Below are positions 9,555 to 18,584 of a stretch of 64,000 bases of DNA, one piece after another. Numbering within the stretch: position 1 is the first letter of the stretch; each line of letters opens with the position of its first letter. The stretch is from Butyrivibrio hungatei DSM 14810. GTDB lineage: Bacteria > Bacillota > Clostridia > Lachnospirales > Lachnospiraceae. Location of the stretch: NCBI RefSeq assembly GCF_900143205.1, contig NZ_FRDH01000004.1, positions 461,319 to 525,318 on the forward strand, given 5' to 3'. The notes beneath the pieces were generated by a model. It did no database searches. It was not told the DNA's origin and saw only the letters and a list, made by a program, of their open reading frames with translations. The position numbers and the translations under genes were made by a program.

Positions 9555-9974
9555 ATGAAAAAGATGATGAACAGATTGAATAGAAAAGACGGCTTCACTT
9601 TAGCTGAGCTGCTGATTGTTGTAGCAATTATTGCTGTCCTTGTTGCAGTATCTATTCCTATTTTCACAAGTAGATTGGAGAAGGCAAGAGAGGCTACAGA
9701 TCTTGCAAACTTAAGAGCAGCATATGCTGCTGGAGTTGCTGATTATCTCGGAAATAATTACACCACTGATCAACCAGCGAAGTATTATAACGTACAGACA
9801 GGTATGTTAGAATCATCTACTTCAAAGGCATTAAAGGGAACAGCTGCAGATGGTGGAACTGCTCCTACAGCAATTGGAGAAGGCTTTACTTATAATGCAA
9901 CTACACCTTATGCAGATAAAGCTATCAAAGTAACCATTAAGGCAGATGGCAAAGTTGAATTAGCAGCCGAATAA
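9555..9974 (+). CDS. Type IV prepilin 3 (short major-pilin type)
   Basis: This 139-aa prepilin has a 13-aa basic leader cleaved at KDG|FTLAELL, Glu at +5, and the same hydrophobic helix as prepilins 1 and 2. After the helix the sequence diverges (REATDLANLRAAYAAGVADYLG), then a small Ala/Thr/Gly-rich globular domain without cysteines. Its compact size is typical of a main structural pilin. AAAGGAG lies before the ATG. The 193-base upstream gap holds AT-rich hairpins (AATTTATG...CATAAATT near 9400) and TTTACT-17-TATACA as a possible promoter, so it may be transcribed separately. Confidence 0.93.
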   Translation: MKKMMNRLNRKDGFTLAELLIVVAIIAVLVAVSIPIFTSRLEKAREATDLANLRAAYAAGVADYLGNNYTTDQPAKYYNVQTGMLESSTSKALKGTAADGGTAPTAIGEGFTYNATTPYADKAIKVTIKADGKVELAAE

Positions 9975-9996
9975 GCCTTAACAGAATATGTTAATT

Positions 9997-10020
9997 CAGC
10001 AGGCACGAAAGTGCCTGCTG
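9997..10020. terminator. GAAA-loop hairpin after prepilin 3
   Basis: A perfect 10-bp GC-rich stem, CAGCAGGCAC / GTGCCTGCTG, with a GAAA tetraloop. There is no T run behind it. It may be an mRNA 3' stabiliser or attenuator that keeps pilin mRNA more abundant than the assembly genes downstream. Confidence 0.55.
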
Positions 10021-10077
10021 GATCTATAATAATCACCCAAGATTAATGATAGATATTAATTTTTGGAGGATTAAATT

Positions 10078-10443
10078 ATGAACAAAACTTATTGGAAGAA
10101 AGGAATATCGGGCATTTTTATTATCTTGTTGATAATACTAATTGCGCTTTTGATTGTTATTTTGGCTCCCATAATAAGTAGAGACGCAAATGAAGAATTA
10201 AATGCCATGGATAACAGTATGGTTGTTGCGGCAGAAAAACAGGCAAAAGTTTTATACCTGCAGGATCTTAAGGCATTCAAGTTGGTTTTTGATTCCCAAA
10301 ATAAAAAGTTTATAGATCCAAGTGTAGCCAAAAGAACAGTTACTCCTTATGGAAATAGTAAGGAGCATTCGGGGAAATATATCTTGGTAACAGTCGATGC
10401 GGAAGGAAACATCTCCTCTAAATGGGTATCGCCCTATGACTGA
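10078..10443 (+). CDS. Small membrane-anchored protein, pilin-like topology
   Basis: This is a 121-aa protein of unknown function. A single hydrophobic segment (about residues 12-32, GIFIILLIILIALLIVILAP) is followed by about 85 soluble residues. The layout recalls a pseudopilin. However, the prepilin peptidase motif is missing: no Glu follows the Gly in the early helix, and the N-terminus reads KKGISGIF. It may therefore stay a membrane protein, perhaps helping pilus assembly. TTTGGAGG lies before the ATG. It sits 32 bases upstream of pilB, probably in the same transcript. Confidence 0.75.
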   Translation: MNKTYWKKGISGIFIILLIILIALLIVILAPIISRDANEELNAMDNSMVVAAEKQAKVLYLQDLKAFKLVFDSQNKKFIDPSVAKRTVTPYGNSKEHSGKYILVTVDAEGNISSKWVSPYD

Positions 10444-10475
10444 TCTTTAGTCGAAAGAATCAAGGGGGAAAACAA

Positions 10476-12197
10476 ATGCCAAAAAAGCGTATTGGTGACC
10501 TTCTTATAGAAAGAGGTCTTATTACTGAAAGCGAGCTTCAGTTTGCTCTTGATACCCAGAAGCAGACAAAGGAAAAGCTGGGTGAAGTTTTAGTTAACAA
10601 CAACATAGTTAGTCCTGAAAATATGGCCAAAACATTGGCTGTACAGCTTGAAGTTGACTATGTTGATCTTGCCAAAATGACACTTGCATCTGATTTGGCG
10701 GATATTGTTCAAAAAAATACAGCCAAAAAAAATCATTTAGTTCCTGTTCAGAAGCGGGGAGATACTTTGTATGTTGCAATGGATGACCCGCTTAATTATT
10801 ATGCCCTTGATGAAGTTAGAAAAGTAACAAACCTGAAAATTGTACCTCTTATTGCCACGCATGTTGCAGTAGAAAGAGCAATTAATACGCTCTACGGTAA
10901 CGAAGGTGCAAGACAAGCTATTGAAGATTATAAGAGAGAAAGCGGTAACAATACAGAAAAAGAAGATATTGGCGGAGTTGGCAATTATGATTTTATTATT
11001 TCCAGTAGTTCATTTACTGGGGATACTGATAGTGCACCAACGATCAGACTTGTTAATTCCATTATAGAAAGAGCTGTGACAGAAAGAGCATCTGATATTC
11101 ATTTTGAACCTAGAGAGAATGATATGGATGTTAGAATGCGTATTGATGGAATTATGAGAGACATCCTCAAAGTTCCAAATGATGTTACCGCAGCTGTAAT
11201 TGCCCGCGTTAAGACAATGTCGGGTATGGATGTAGCAGAAAAAAGAATACCTCAAGATGGACGATTCACAGTTAGTGTTTCAAATAAAAGTATAGATATG
11301 CGTGTATCTACACTGCCAATTGCTTGGGGCGAGAAGATTGTTTGTCGTCTTCTTGATAAATCTAATACAAATATTGATAAAGAAATGTTAGGTTTAAGGC
11401 CTGACGATATGGAAAAATATGAAAAACTCATTCACTACAGAAATGGAGTAATGCTTCTTGTTGGTCCTACGGGATCAGGTAAGACCACAACAATGTATGC
11501 CATGTTGAATGAGCTAAATACAAGGGATGTGAATTTGGTAACTTTGGAAGACCCTATAGAGTATAACCTTGATGGTCTTAATCAGGTTCAGATAAATCCC
11601 AAGACAAATATGACATTTGCAAATGGTCTTAGAGCTATTCTCAGACAGGACCCAGATATTGTATCTGTTGGTGAGATTCGAGATGGTGAGACTGCTGAAA
11701 TATGCATGAGAGCAGCTCTTACGGGACGATTTGTTATGAGTACAATTCATACTAATGATGCGGTTGGAGCAATAGACCGACTTGTTGATATAGGAGTAGA
11801 GCCTTATCTGGTATCAGCAACTCTTAGAGGTGTTATATCCCAGCGTTTGGTGAGGAGAATATGCCCATATTGTGCGGAAGATTATACTCCAACTCATGAA
11901 GATGAAGAGAGACTTGGAATAAAAATACAACCAGGAAAAAAGTTTAAAGTAGGAAAAGGTTGTCAGCATTGTTTTAATACTGGGTATTCTGGAAGAATTG
12001 CTGTATTTGAGATTATGATGATTACACCTGTGATTAGAGATCTTATATACAAAAAAGCTGGAAGAAGTGAAATAGAAGCAGAACTTAAAAAACCTGAAAA
12101 TAACTTTGTATCTTTGAAAGAAGCTGCTACAAAGCTTGTGTTTGAAGGGATAACTACTGTATATGAAGTAATGCGCATCACCAATGAGAGTGATTGA
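10476..12197 (+). CDS. pilB: Type IV pilus extension ATPase PilB
   Basis: This 573-aa protein should drive pilus polymerisation at the inner face of the membrane. It has an N-terminal MshEN/N1E domain (IGDLLIERGLITESEL), then ASDIHFEP near residue 206, Walker A GPTGSGKTTT near 330, and Walker B with the Asp/His boxes (VSVGEIRDGETAE near 394, STIHTND). A zinc-binding pair, CPYC near 462 and CQHC near 496, is the C-terminal tetracysteine site of PilB/GspE. Length and order are normal. In other bacteria MshEN domains can bind c-di-GMP; whether this one does is not shown. AAGGGGG precedes the ATG. Confidence 0.97.
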   Translation: MPKKRIGDLLIERGLITESELQFALDTQKQTKEKLGEVLVNNNIVSPENMAKTLAVQLEVDYVDLAKMTLASDLADIVQKNTAKKNHLVPVQKRGDTLYVAMDDPLNYYALDEVRKVTNLKIVPLIATHVAVERAINTLYGNEGARQAIEDYKRESGNNTEKEDIGGVGNYDFIISSSSFTGDTDSAPTIRLVNSIIERAVTERASDIHFEPRENDMDVRMRIDGIMRDILKVPNDVTAAVIARVKTMSGMDVAEKRIPQDGRFTVSVSNKSIDMRVSTLPIAWGEKIVCRLLDKSNTNIDKEMLGLRPDDMEKYEKLIHYRNGVMLLVGPTGSGKTTTMYAMLNELNTRDVNLVTLEDPIEYNLDGLNQVQINPKTNMTFANGLRAILRQDPDIVSVGEIRDGETAEICMRAALTGRFVMSTIHTNDAVGAIDRLVDIGVEPYLVSATLRGVISQRLVRRICPYCAEDYTPTHEDEERLGIKIQPGKKFKVGKGCQHCFNTGYSGRIAVFEIMMITPVIRDLIYKKAGRSEIEAELKKPENNFVSLKEAATKLVFEGITTVYEVMRITNESD

Positions 12198-12208
12198 GGT
12201 AAATGCCT

Positions 12209-13261
12209 ATGATGACAATAGAACAGCTGGTTGTAAAAGCAAAAGAAGATGGAGCATCTGATATACATATTATTTGTGGGCTTCCTGCAAAATATAGAAA
12301 AAGCGGGGACCTTGAAAACATGGAAGAGGTGGCAGCAACTAAAGAAGACTGCTTTAATATGGCAAAAGAGCTAGCAAAGACAGATGAGGCTTACAATATA
12401 TTGATGACAACAGGTGAGCTTGACGCAGCTGATTCTTTTGGAGGCAACAGATGTCGTATTCATCTGTTCAAACAGCAGGGCGTTCCATCATTGGCTCTTA
12501 GAATACTATCAGAAAATATCCCAGATCTGTCTACACTTGGACTTCCACCAGCGGTTATGGATCTTCCAAAACTCCATAAAGGAATAGTTCTTGTAACAGG
12601 TGAAACAGGATCAGGTAAATCTACTACTCTTGCAGCTATCATGGACAACATAAATCACAATTACAAGAGACATATAGTAACCTTAGAAGATCCTGTAGAG
12701 TATATGTATAAGCCGGATCTTTGTGCTATTAACCAAAGAGAGGTGGGAAAAGATACCCAAAGTTTTGCTATGGGACTAAGAGCTTCACTCCGTGAGGATC
12801 CAAACGTAATACTTATTGGTGAGATGAGAGATCGAGATACTATAGAAACTGCTATTACTGCAGCTGAAACAGGACATCTTGTTTTTGGAACACTTCATAC
12901 TGGAAGCGCAGCGGATTCCATTGATCGTATGGTTCAGGTATTCCCAGAAGCCGCACAACAACAGATAAGGCTTCAGCTTTCAATGGTACTACAAGCAGTA
13001 CTTACTCAGCAGCTTATTCAAAAAAAAGGCGGAGGAAGAGCGCTTGCTGCTGAATACATGATAGTCACAGATGCTATCAGAAATCTCATTAGAACAGGTA
13101 ATACACCGCAGATAGCAAATGCAGTAGCAACAAGTGCTGAGATTGGTGGACAGACTATGGACCAGGCGTTGTGTATGCTTGTAAGGAAAGGACTTATTAC
13201 TAGAGATAACGCACTTCATTATGCAGTAAATAAAGAATTTGTTTCGAGAAATATGATGTAA
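12209..13261 (+). CDS. pilT: Type IV pilus retraction ATPase PilT
   Basis: This about 350-aa ATPase should power pilus retraction and twitching. It starts MTIEQLVVKAKEDGASDIHI, with Walker A TGETGSGKST near residue 134, Walker B ILIGEMRD near 204, and FGTLHTGSAADSIDR after it. The C-terminal AIRNLIRTGNTPQI matches the PilT-specific retraction motif (AIRNLIRE). GAGG at 12196-12199 is 9 bases from ATG 12209 but only 3 from ATG 12203, so 12209 is preferred. It lies 5 to 11 bases behind pilB. Its presence argues for a dynamic, retractable pilus, not a static pseudopilus. Confidence 0.96.
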   Translation: MMTIEQLVVKAKEDGASDIHIICGLPAKYRKSGDLENMEEVAATKEDCFNMAKELAKTDEAYNILMTTGELDAADSFGGNRCRIHLFKQQGVPSLALRILSENIPDLSTLGLPPAVMDLPKLHKGIVLVTGETGSGKSTTLAAIMDNINHNYKRHIVTLEDPVEYMYKPDLCAINQREVGKDTQSFAMGLRASLREDPNVILIGEMRDRDTIETAITAAETGHLVFGTLHTGSAADSIDRMVQVFPEAAQQQIRLQLSMVLQAVLTQQLIQKKGGGRALAAEYMIVTDAIRNLIRTGNTPQIANAVATSAEIGGQTMDQALCMLVRKGLITRDNALHYAVNKEFVSRNMM

Positions 13262-13273
13262 CAAGGGGGCACT

Positions 13274-14500
13274 ATGAACAGTTACAAATATACTGCTATT
13301 GGAAATGCTGGTGAAGAAGTAAGTGGCATGATAGAAGCTATTGACGAGCTTGAAGCCACAGCCAGAATACGCAATCAGTATAATGTAATATTGTCTGTTA
13401 AGCAGATTAAGGGTGAATCAGATACTTTTCTTGGAAAGCTCATGACTGCCGATATTGGTGGAAATAAGCTAAATCCGAAGGCGTTTACTCTTATGTGTAG
13501 TCAGTTTGCTACTATTCTCTCGGCGGGAATTCCTATAGCAAGAGCTGTGAAACTAGTAACAGATAAGACCCCTGACAAGATGCTAAAAAAATTATTGAGA
13601 GTAGTAGGCGAGGATGTAGAGGCTGGAAGATCGCTTTCAGCAGCATTTAATGATCATGGAAGTGCATTTTTGCCACCTACATTCTGTGAAACTATTCGCG
13701 CAGGTGAAGAATCTGGAAATCTTGCCGATAGTTTTGAATCCACATACAAACACTTTGATAAACAGACAAAAATGAGTTCAAAAGTAAAAGGTGCTCTGAG
13801 CTATCCTATATTTGTATTTGTTATAGCTATTGTTGTGGTAATTGTTCTTATGGTAAAGGTTGTTCCGACTTTTACAGCGATGTTTGAAGATATGGGTGGA
13901 GAACTCCCATTTATGACTAAGCTTCTTATCATGATGTCAGATTTTGTTAGCAAGACATTTCTATATTTCATTGTCATATCTGTAGTTTTAGTAATTGGAT
14001 TTATGTTTTATAAAAAAACAGAAAAAGGAGCAATGTTAATCGCAAAGCTTCAGCTAAAACTACCTGTTCTTGGAAATATAGTTGTTTTAAATAGTGCAAG
14101 CCTTTTTGCAAATACAATGGCTACAATGATCCAGTCGGGTCTTCCAGTCACTAAGGCAGTAACTATTACTGCAAGAGTCATGCCTAATGAATTTATTGCA
14201 GAAAGAACAGCTAATATGGTAACCAGGATAGAAGAAGGAAAGACGATTGTTGAATCAATGAGAGAAGCTGCCTGCTATCCAGATATCTTGACGGATATGG
14301 TAGGGGTTGGAGAAGAAACAGGAGAAATGAAGACAACTCTTGATACAGTTGCTAAGTATTATGACAACGAATTAGAACAGGCAGTTGCCAAAGCAATATC
14401 TAAACTTGAACCTACAATTTTAGTTTTCCTTGCTGGTATAGCGGGATTCATTGTTATTTCAATCTATATGGCAATGTTCTCAATGTACAGCTACATGTGA
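13274..14500 (+). CDS. pilC: Type IV pilus platform protein PilC
   Basis: This 408-aa inner-membrane platform protein has two T2SF domains, residues about 70-190 and 270-390. Each contains the FxxxxATILSAGIPI-type motif (MCSQFATILSAGIPIARA and FANTMATMIQSGLPVTKA). Membrane helices lie near 175-197, 222-246 and 375-403. It should couple PilB/PilT rotation to pilin insertion or removal. GGGGGC precedes the ATG. The stop overlaps the pilD start (TGATG). Confidence 0.96.
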   Translation: MNSYKYTAIGNAGEEVSGMIEAIDELEATARIRNQYNVILSVKQIKGESDTFLGKLMTADIGGNKLNPKAFTLMCSQFATILSAGIPIARAVKLVTDKTPDKMLKKLLRVVGEDVEAGRSLSAAFNDHGSAFLPPTFCETIRAGEESGNLADSFESTYKHFDKQTKMSSKVKGALSYPIFVFVIAIVVVIVLMVKVVPTFTAMFEDMGGELPFMTKLLIMMSDFVSKTFLYFIVISVVLVIGFMFYKKTEKGAMLIAKLQLKLPVLGNIVVLNSASLFANTMATMIQSGLPVTKAVTITARVMPNEFIAERTANMVTRIEEGKTIVESMREAACYPDILTDMVGVGEETGEMKTTLDTVAKYYDNELEQAVAKAISKLEPTILVFLAGIAGFIVISIYMAMFSMYSYM

Positions 14501-15336
14501 TGATTATGATTGCATATTTTGGGCTTATTACTTTCATTTTTGGGCTTGTTTTGGGATCCTTCCTAAATTGTACAGCTATGAGAATTGTAAAAAAAGAAAA
14601 CTGGGTAAAGGGAAGGAGTCATTGCATTAATTGCGGACATGATCTCGGAGCAAAAGACCTAATACCGCTAATAAGCTATCTACAGACAGGTGGAAGATGT
14701 AGATATTGTAAAAAGAAAATCTCCATAAGATATCCGCTTACAGAACTCATTTTTGGATTTCTTTCACTTTTTATGTACATGGCGGTTATGGCTCCTGAAA
14801 TTGCTAAAGCTTTTAGTGGAAACAATGAGCTTCTATTTGGTTCTTTTTTGGTGTTTATTAGAAATATAGTTTTGACAGGAGCCCTTTTTGTTATAGCGCT
14901 TGTTGATCTTGAAATACAGGAAGTTCCAAACGGATGTCTTATTGTTGGAGTTTTGGCATTTTTATTAACTACACCATTTATATGTGAAGAAGATTGGATA
15001 AAGTGGATAGGGCATCGTATTTTGGCAGCTATTTTGACCATGATGATCATTATCTTAATAGTTGTCATTATGGAAAGGGTTTTAAAAAAGCAGGCAATGG
15101 GTGGAGGAGATATAAAGCTTTATGCTTTACTTGCCCTATATCTTGGATATGCAGGAAGCTATGAGGTTGTTCTTTTATCATGCATCATAGGAATTATCTT
15201 TGTAGCAGTCAGGAAAGTACTTTTTCCTGAAAAAGCTAAAGAATTTCCTTTTGCACCATCAATTGCACTAGCTGGATACTTGATGCTTATCTTTTCAGAG
15301 ATAGTTACTGATTGGTACTTTAGCTTATTCATATAG
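14500..15336 (+). CDS. pilD: Prepilin peptidase / N-methyltransferase PilD
   Basis: This 278-aa polytopic aspartic protease cuts prepilin leaders after Gly and methylates the new N-terminus. The N-terminal domain has two zinc pairs, CINC near residue 35 and CRYC near 65, separated by the typical DLIPLISYL. The catalytic aspartates are in VDLEIQEVPN and GGGDIKL, the second matching the GxGD motif. Six to eight helices are visible. The start at ATG 14500 overlaps the pilC TGA as TGATG, implying coupled translation; an in-frame GTG at 14497 is the alternative. It should process the six Gly-x4-Glu prepilins of this locus. Confidence 0.96.
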   Translation: MIMIAYFGLITFIFGLVLGSFLNCTAMRIVKKENWVKGRSHCINCGHDLGAKDLIPLISYLQTGGRCRYCKKKISIRYPLTELIFGFLSLFMYMAVMAPEIAKAFSGNNELLFGSFLVFIRNIVLTGALFVIALVDLEIQEVPNGCLIVGVLAFLLTTPFICEEDWIKWIGHRILAAILTMMIIILIVVIMERVLKKQAMGGGDIKLYALLALYLGYAGSYEVVLLSCIIGIIFVAVRKVLFPEKAKEFPFAPSIALAGYLMLIFSEIVTDWYFSLFI

Positions 15337-15349
15337 GGAGTAATGACTG

Positions 15350-16354
15350 ATGAGCAAGAGAACAGGAAATATAGGAATCTATACTGCACATGGAAGACTT
15401 ACACTTGCAATGATTAAGGGGAAAGATTTCAAAAGCGTTTCTGTTGATATCCCCGAAAATATTGTAAGTAGAGGCGAAATAATATCCAAGAATCTGTATG
15501 CAACTTTTATTAGGGACACAATTAAAGCTAACGGTTTTAGAGCTAAGACAGCCTCTTTTGTTATAGGTGCAGATCAGGTTTTTATAAGAAATGTGAAGAT
15601 TCCTAAAATGGCTGATGAGCAAGTAAAATATAATCTTCCATTCGAGTTCAGGGATTATATAAGAGGCGAATTAAAGGATTATCTTTATGACTATGCGTAT
15701 AGACCACCTATGGTTGAAAAGAATACAGAAGGTGATGAACAGACGCTTGACCTTTTGGCTGTTGCTGTTCCTGTTGAGTATTTTGATAATGTCTCAGAAA
15801 TAGTTCAGAAAGCAGGACTAAAGCTGGTAAAGGCATTACCAGAAGTATGTGTACTAGAGAGATTGTTAAAAGAATTCCCTACTCCTGAAGAACAAAAGAT
15901 TGAGAGATGCTTCCTTGATATTGGCAATAGTGCCACTAGATTGCAGATATTTAAGGACGGAAAATATAAGCTTGCACAGCTTATTGATATAGGCATTAAT
16001 CATGTGAGGGGTGCAATTGCCGATGATATGAATATTGACTTTGAACTCGCAAAGACTTATCTCAATACAAAATATGAAAATTGCGATAGATCAGAAGCGG
16101 CAATGAACGCATATAGAGATATTTCAGCTGAAATAATAAAAGGATTTAATTATTATGAAATGTCAGATATGAGTTCAAGACTTAACGAAGTCGTTATTTA
16201 TGGAAATGGTGGAATGATAGAGCCACTGGTTGAACTATTAAAAGAAAGAATATCAATGCATGTTATCACTATGAATGAAGCCTTCCCACAGTTTAACAAA
16301 GATGGCATGTTTAATGTAATGGCTGCGTCTACAGGAGTTCTGCTAGATAACTGA
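15350..16354 (+). CDS. pilM: Pilus assembly ATPase-fold protein PilM
   Basis: This 334-aa cytoplasmic protein has the actin/FtsA-like fold of PilM. The first phosphate loop is near residue 8 (NIGIYTAHGRLTLA), the second is LDIGNSATRLQIF near 187, and the adenosine motif is VIYGNGGMIEPL near 283. In known systems PilM docks on the short cytoplasmic N-terminus of PilN and links the alignment complex to the ATPases. The following gene is a PilN candidate with such a tail (KTYINFVEL). A GGGAG site lies before the ATG, 13 bases after pilD. Confidence 0.9.
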   Translation: MSKRTGNIGIYTAHGRLTLAMIKGKDFKSVSVDIPENIVSRGEIISKNLYATFIRDTIKANGFRAKTASFVIGADQVFIRNVKIPKMADEQVKYNLPFEFRDYIRGELKDYLYDYAYRPPMVEKNTEGDEQTLDLLAVAVPVEYFDNVSEIVQKAGLKLVKALPEVCVLERLLKEFPTPEEQKIERCFLDIGNSATRLQIFKDGKYKLAQLIDIGINHVRGAIADDMNIDFELAKTYLNTKYENCDRSEAAMNAYRDISAEIIKGFNYYEMSDMSSRLNEVVIYGNGGMIEPLVELLKERISMHVITMNEAFPQFNKDGMFNVMAASTGVLLDN

Positions 16355-16372
16355 TAATTACAAGGAGAACAA

Positions 16373-16972
16373 ATGGGAAAAGTAAATGCTAAAAAGAAAA
16401 TGGATGCACCACTAAAGACCTACATAAACTTTGTGGAGCTAGAAGAGAAAAAAGAAACCAGCTGGAAGATGCTTTTTCCTGGTGTTATTTTGATTGTGAT
16501 TTTGGCTGGAGCCTTTGCAAAGTTTTGTGTAGTAGATATGTATGCCAAGGCAGATAGACTCAAGGGTGAAGTTGCACAGATGCAATTGTCATTAGAAAAT
16601 GACCTGAAGATTATTAGCGAATCTAATGATATTAACGATGTTTTTTATCATTATACTTGGTATGACATGGATAGTGAAGAAAAGGACAGGATTCCAAGAA
16701 CTGAAATTTTTGAGCTTATAGAAGATATTTCTGATTCAGAAGTTCATGTTGAGAGCTTTAGTATTCAGAATAATGTCGTTTTGATGGATGTTTATACGGA
16801 TAGTCAGTACCGAATGATGGAACTAAGTAAAAAACTTTCTGACAATCCTGATATTGAAAGCATGAATATTAGTGCTTTGCAGGTTACTACATTGGAGTCA
16901 GGTGAAAGTATTAAACAGTCGCATGTTGTTATCTATATGAAGAGCCTAAGTGCAAGGAGTGAAGAACAGTGA
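16373..16972 (+). CDS. pilN: PilN-like alignment protein
   Basis: This 199-aa bitopic protein has a short cytoplasmic N-terminus containing TYINFVELEE (the equivalent of the INLLP PilM-binding motif). One membrane helix spans about 34-53, followed by a short coiled coil and an extracytoplasmic domain. Sequence identity to classical PilN is low; the call rests on topology and position between pilM and a PilO-like gene. AAGGAG lies before the ATG, and its TGA overlaps the GTG start of the next gene. Confidence 0.82.
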   Translation: MGKVNAKKKMDAPLKTYINFVELEEKKETSWKMLFPGVILIVILAGAFAKFCVVDMYAKADRLKGEVAQMQLSLENDLKIISESNDINDVFYHYTWYDMDSEEKDRIPRTEIFELIEDISDSEVHVESFSIQNNVVLMDVYTDSQYRMMELSKKLSDNPDIESMNISALQVTTLESGESIKQSHVVIYMKSLSARSEEQ

Positions 16973-17595
16973 AAACTTTTGGAAGAGAGTTTACAGTTAG
17001 AGAAAAAGTATTACTTCTTGTGATGGTTATCATCATGTTAGGAGCACTGTATTATCTTATGGTATTTGAACCTGTTACAAGTGAAATTCATCAGGCTGAG
17101 CTTGCTAAACAGTCTCTTCAGGATGAACTTCTTATTGCTGAGTCAAGGGCTGCCCAGATAGTAAATATGAGAAATGAAATGGAGGCTTCCGAACAAGCAG
17201 GCAGAAGCTTTACATACATGCCAAGTTATAACGCTAGTAACATTGAAATAGACTATTTGCATGATGTATTAGAAACGAATGCTGACGATTATCTAATAAA
17301 CTTTAATCAGATTACAAGATCAGGAAATCAGATAAGAAGGCATTTTTCACTTAGTTTTACTGCAAGATCATATGATGTTGCAAAGAAAATTATTTCTGAA
17401 TTAGAAGCTAGTGAAATAAGGTGTTTAATAGGTGATATTTCTGTATCTTCTTCAGAAGAATCTGTTATAGATGGATATGTTGGTATCAGTTGTGTTGCTA
17501 CCTTCTATGAGACTATGTATGACGCAGTTGAAGATTCGGAACTACCCGAAGATTCAGCACAGTCATCACAGGCAGCAGATGATACAGGAGAATGA
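16969..17595 (+). CDS. pilO: PilO-like alignment protein
   Basis: This 208-aa protein uses a GTG start overlapping the pilN stop (GTGA), with AGGAG upstream. It has a cytoplasmic stub, one helix at about 15-31 (VLLLVMVIIMLGALYYLMVF) and a coiled coil at about 37-70. A ferredoxin-like domain follows (LSFTARSYDVAKKIISELEAS, YVGISCVATFYE). It is typical of PilO, which pairs with PilN. The last ~20 residues are acidic and Ser-rich. In a monoderm with no secretin, the PilMNO set probably spans only the membrane and wall base. Confidence 0.82.
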   Translation: MKTFGREFTVREKVLLLVMVIIMLGALYYLMVFEPVTSEIHQAELAKQSLQDELLIAESRAAQIVNMRNEMEASEQAGRSFTYMPSYNASNIEIDYLHDVLETNADDYLINFNQITRSGNQIRRHFSLSFTARSYDVAKKIISELEASEIRCLIGDISVSSSEESVIDGYVGISCVATFYETMYDAVEDSELPEDSAQSSQAADDTGE

Positions 17596-17596
17596 C

Positions 17597-18199
17597 ATGA
17601 AAAATAGGATTGCTGAAAAAGATGGCGCGACCATTATTTTTGCTATAGCTGTTTTTCTAGTGGCTACTGTTCTTAGCATTAGCATTGTTGGTGCTGCCTT
17701 AAATAGTGCAAAAGCAGCCGCAAGACAAAATGATAATAGGCAGGCTAAGCTGGCCGTATCTTCAGCTGCATCATATGTTAAAAGACTTTTTGACGGATGC
17801 AGCTATTCTTATGCTCCTACAAGTGCAGGGAGGGATAGTTACAAGTATATAGTTAAATATGCTCAGGCTGATGGAACGGAAAGTGAAATGGGTAAACTAA
17901 GTGTAGCTACTCAGAATGAATTTAAAACTTTTATTAAAAATTCTGTAAATGGAAGATCAGCTAATACTTTGGAATGGTACATGACATCTGATATTACTGA
18001 GAATGACGCTGACCCACTTAAGGTTAAGGTCGTAGTAATGATGAATACTGAAAATGTCGATAATAACATTAAAGTAGTAATAAGCGACATGCATGGTAAT
18101 ACTACAGTTTCAATGTTGTTTGTAGTAACTGTTTCTACCAGTAGCATATTATCAAGTAAAAAGGATTACACCTGGTCCTATTCAGCGATAGGAGAATAA
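17597..18199 (+). CDS. PilX-like membrane-anchored pilus accessory protein
   Basis: This 200-aa protein has its start at 17597, supported by CAGGAGA a few bases upstream; a longer out-of-context frame beginning in the previous gene is unlikely. The N-terminus, KDGATIIFAIAVFLVATVLSIS, recalls PilX/GspK proteins, where Gly-Ala-Thr replaces the usual Phe-Thr. There is no Glu at +5, so normal methylation and register in the fibre may be missing. About 150 soluble residues follow. It overlaps nothing and is packed between pilO and two minor prepilins. A minor pilin or initiator role is inferred. Confidence 0.7.
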   Translation: MKNRIAEKDGATIIFAIAVFLVATVLSISIVGAALNSAKAAARQNDNRQAKLAVSSAASYVKRLFDGCSYSYAPTSAGRDSYKYIVKYAQADGTESEMGKLSVATQNEFKTFIKNSVNGRSANTLEWYMTSDITENDADPLKVKVVVMMNTENVDNNIKVVISDMHGNTTVSMLFVVTVSTSSILSSKKDYTWSYSAIGE

Positions 18200-18209
18200 A
18201 GGATAGCTT

Positions 18210-18566
18210 ATGCAAGTAAAAGAAAGAATAGTAAACAAGATAAAACAAAATAGGGGAGAAAGTCTTGCAGAAACCCTGATTTCTCTTGTGATAGCATCTT
18301 TTGGAATGATGATACTTGCAGGTGCTATTATTGCATCAAGTAAAGTGCTGATAAAATCAAATACTGATTTTTTTAGTCACGAAGACCTTTCAGGAAGCAT
18401 AGCCCAAACTTCTGCTACTATCAAATTTCAAGGAGAAAATATTTCTTTTACTGCAAGTGACGCTATTGCAGCAGGACTTAATACAACTACTAGTGTGACT
18501 GTCTATAAATATACAGATGGAGATGACTATTATTACTATTACGTTCCGGTTTTTGCTGATGAGTGA
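18210..18566 (+). CDS. Minor prepilin (118 aa)
   Basis: This small prepilin has a 16-aa basic leader with predicted cleavage at NRG|ESLAETL. The first mature residue is Glu instead of Phe, and the conserved Glu at +5 is present. The helix is ISLVIASFGMMILAGAII. The globular part is only about 75 residues and ends in a Tyr run (YYYYYVPVF). It resembles PilV-type minor pilins, which prime assembly. It lies 10 bases after the PilX-like gene and 18 before another minor prepilin. Confidence 0.82.
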   Translation: MQVKERIVNKIKQNRGESLAETLISLVIASFGMMILAGAIIASSKVLIKSNTDFFSHEDLSGSIAQTSATIKFQGENISFTASDAIAAGLNTTTSVTVYKYTDGDDYYYYYVPVFADE

Positions 18567-18584
18567 CGCATTTGGAGAATAGAG

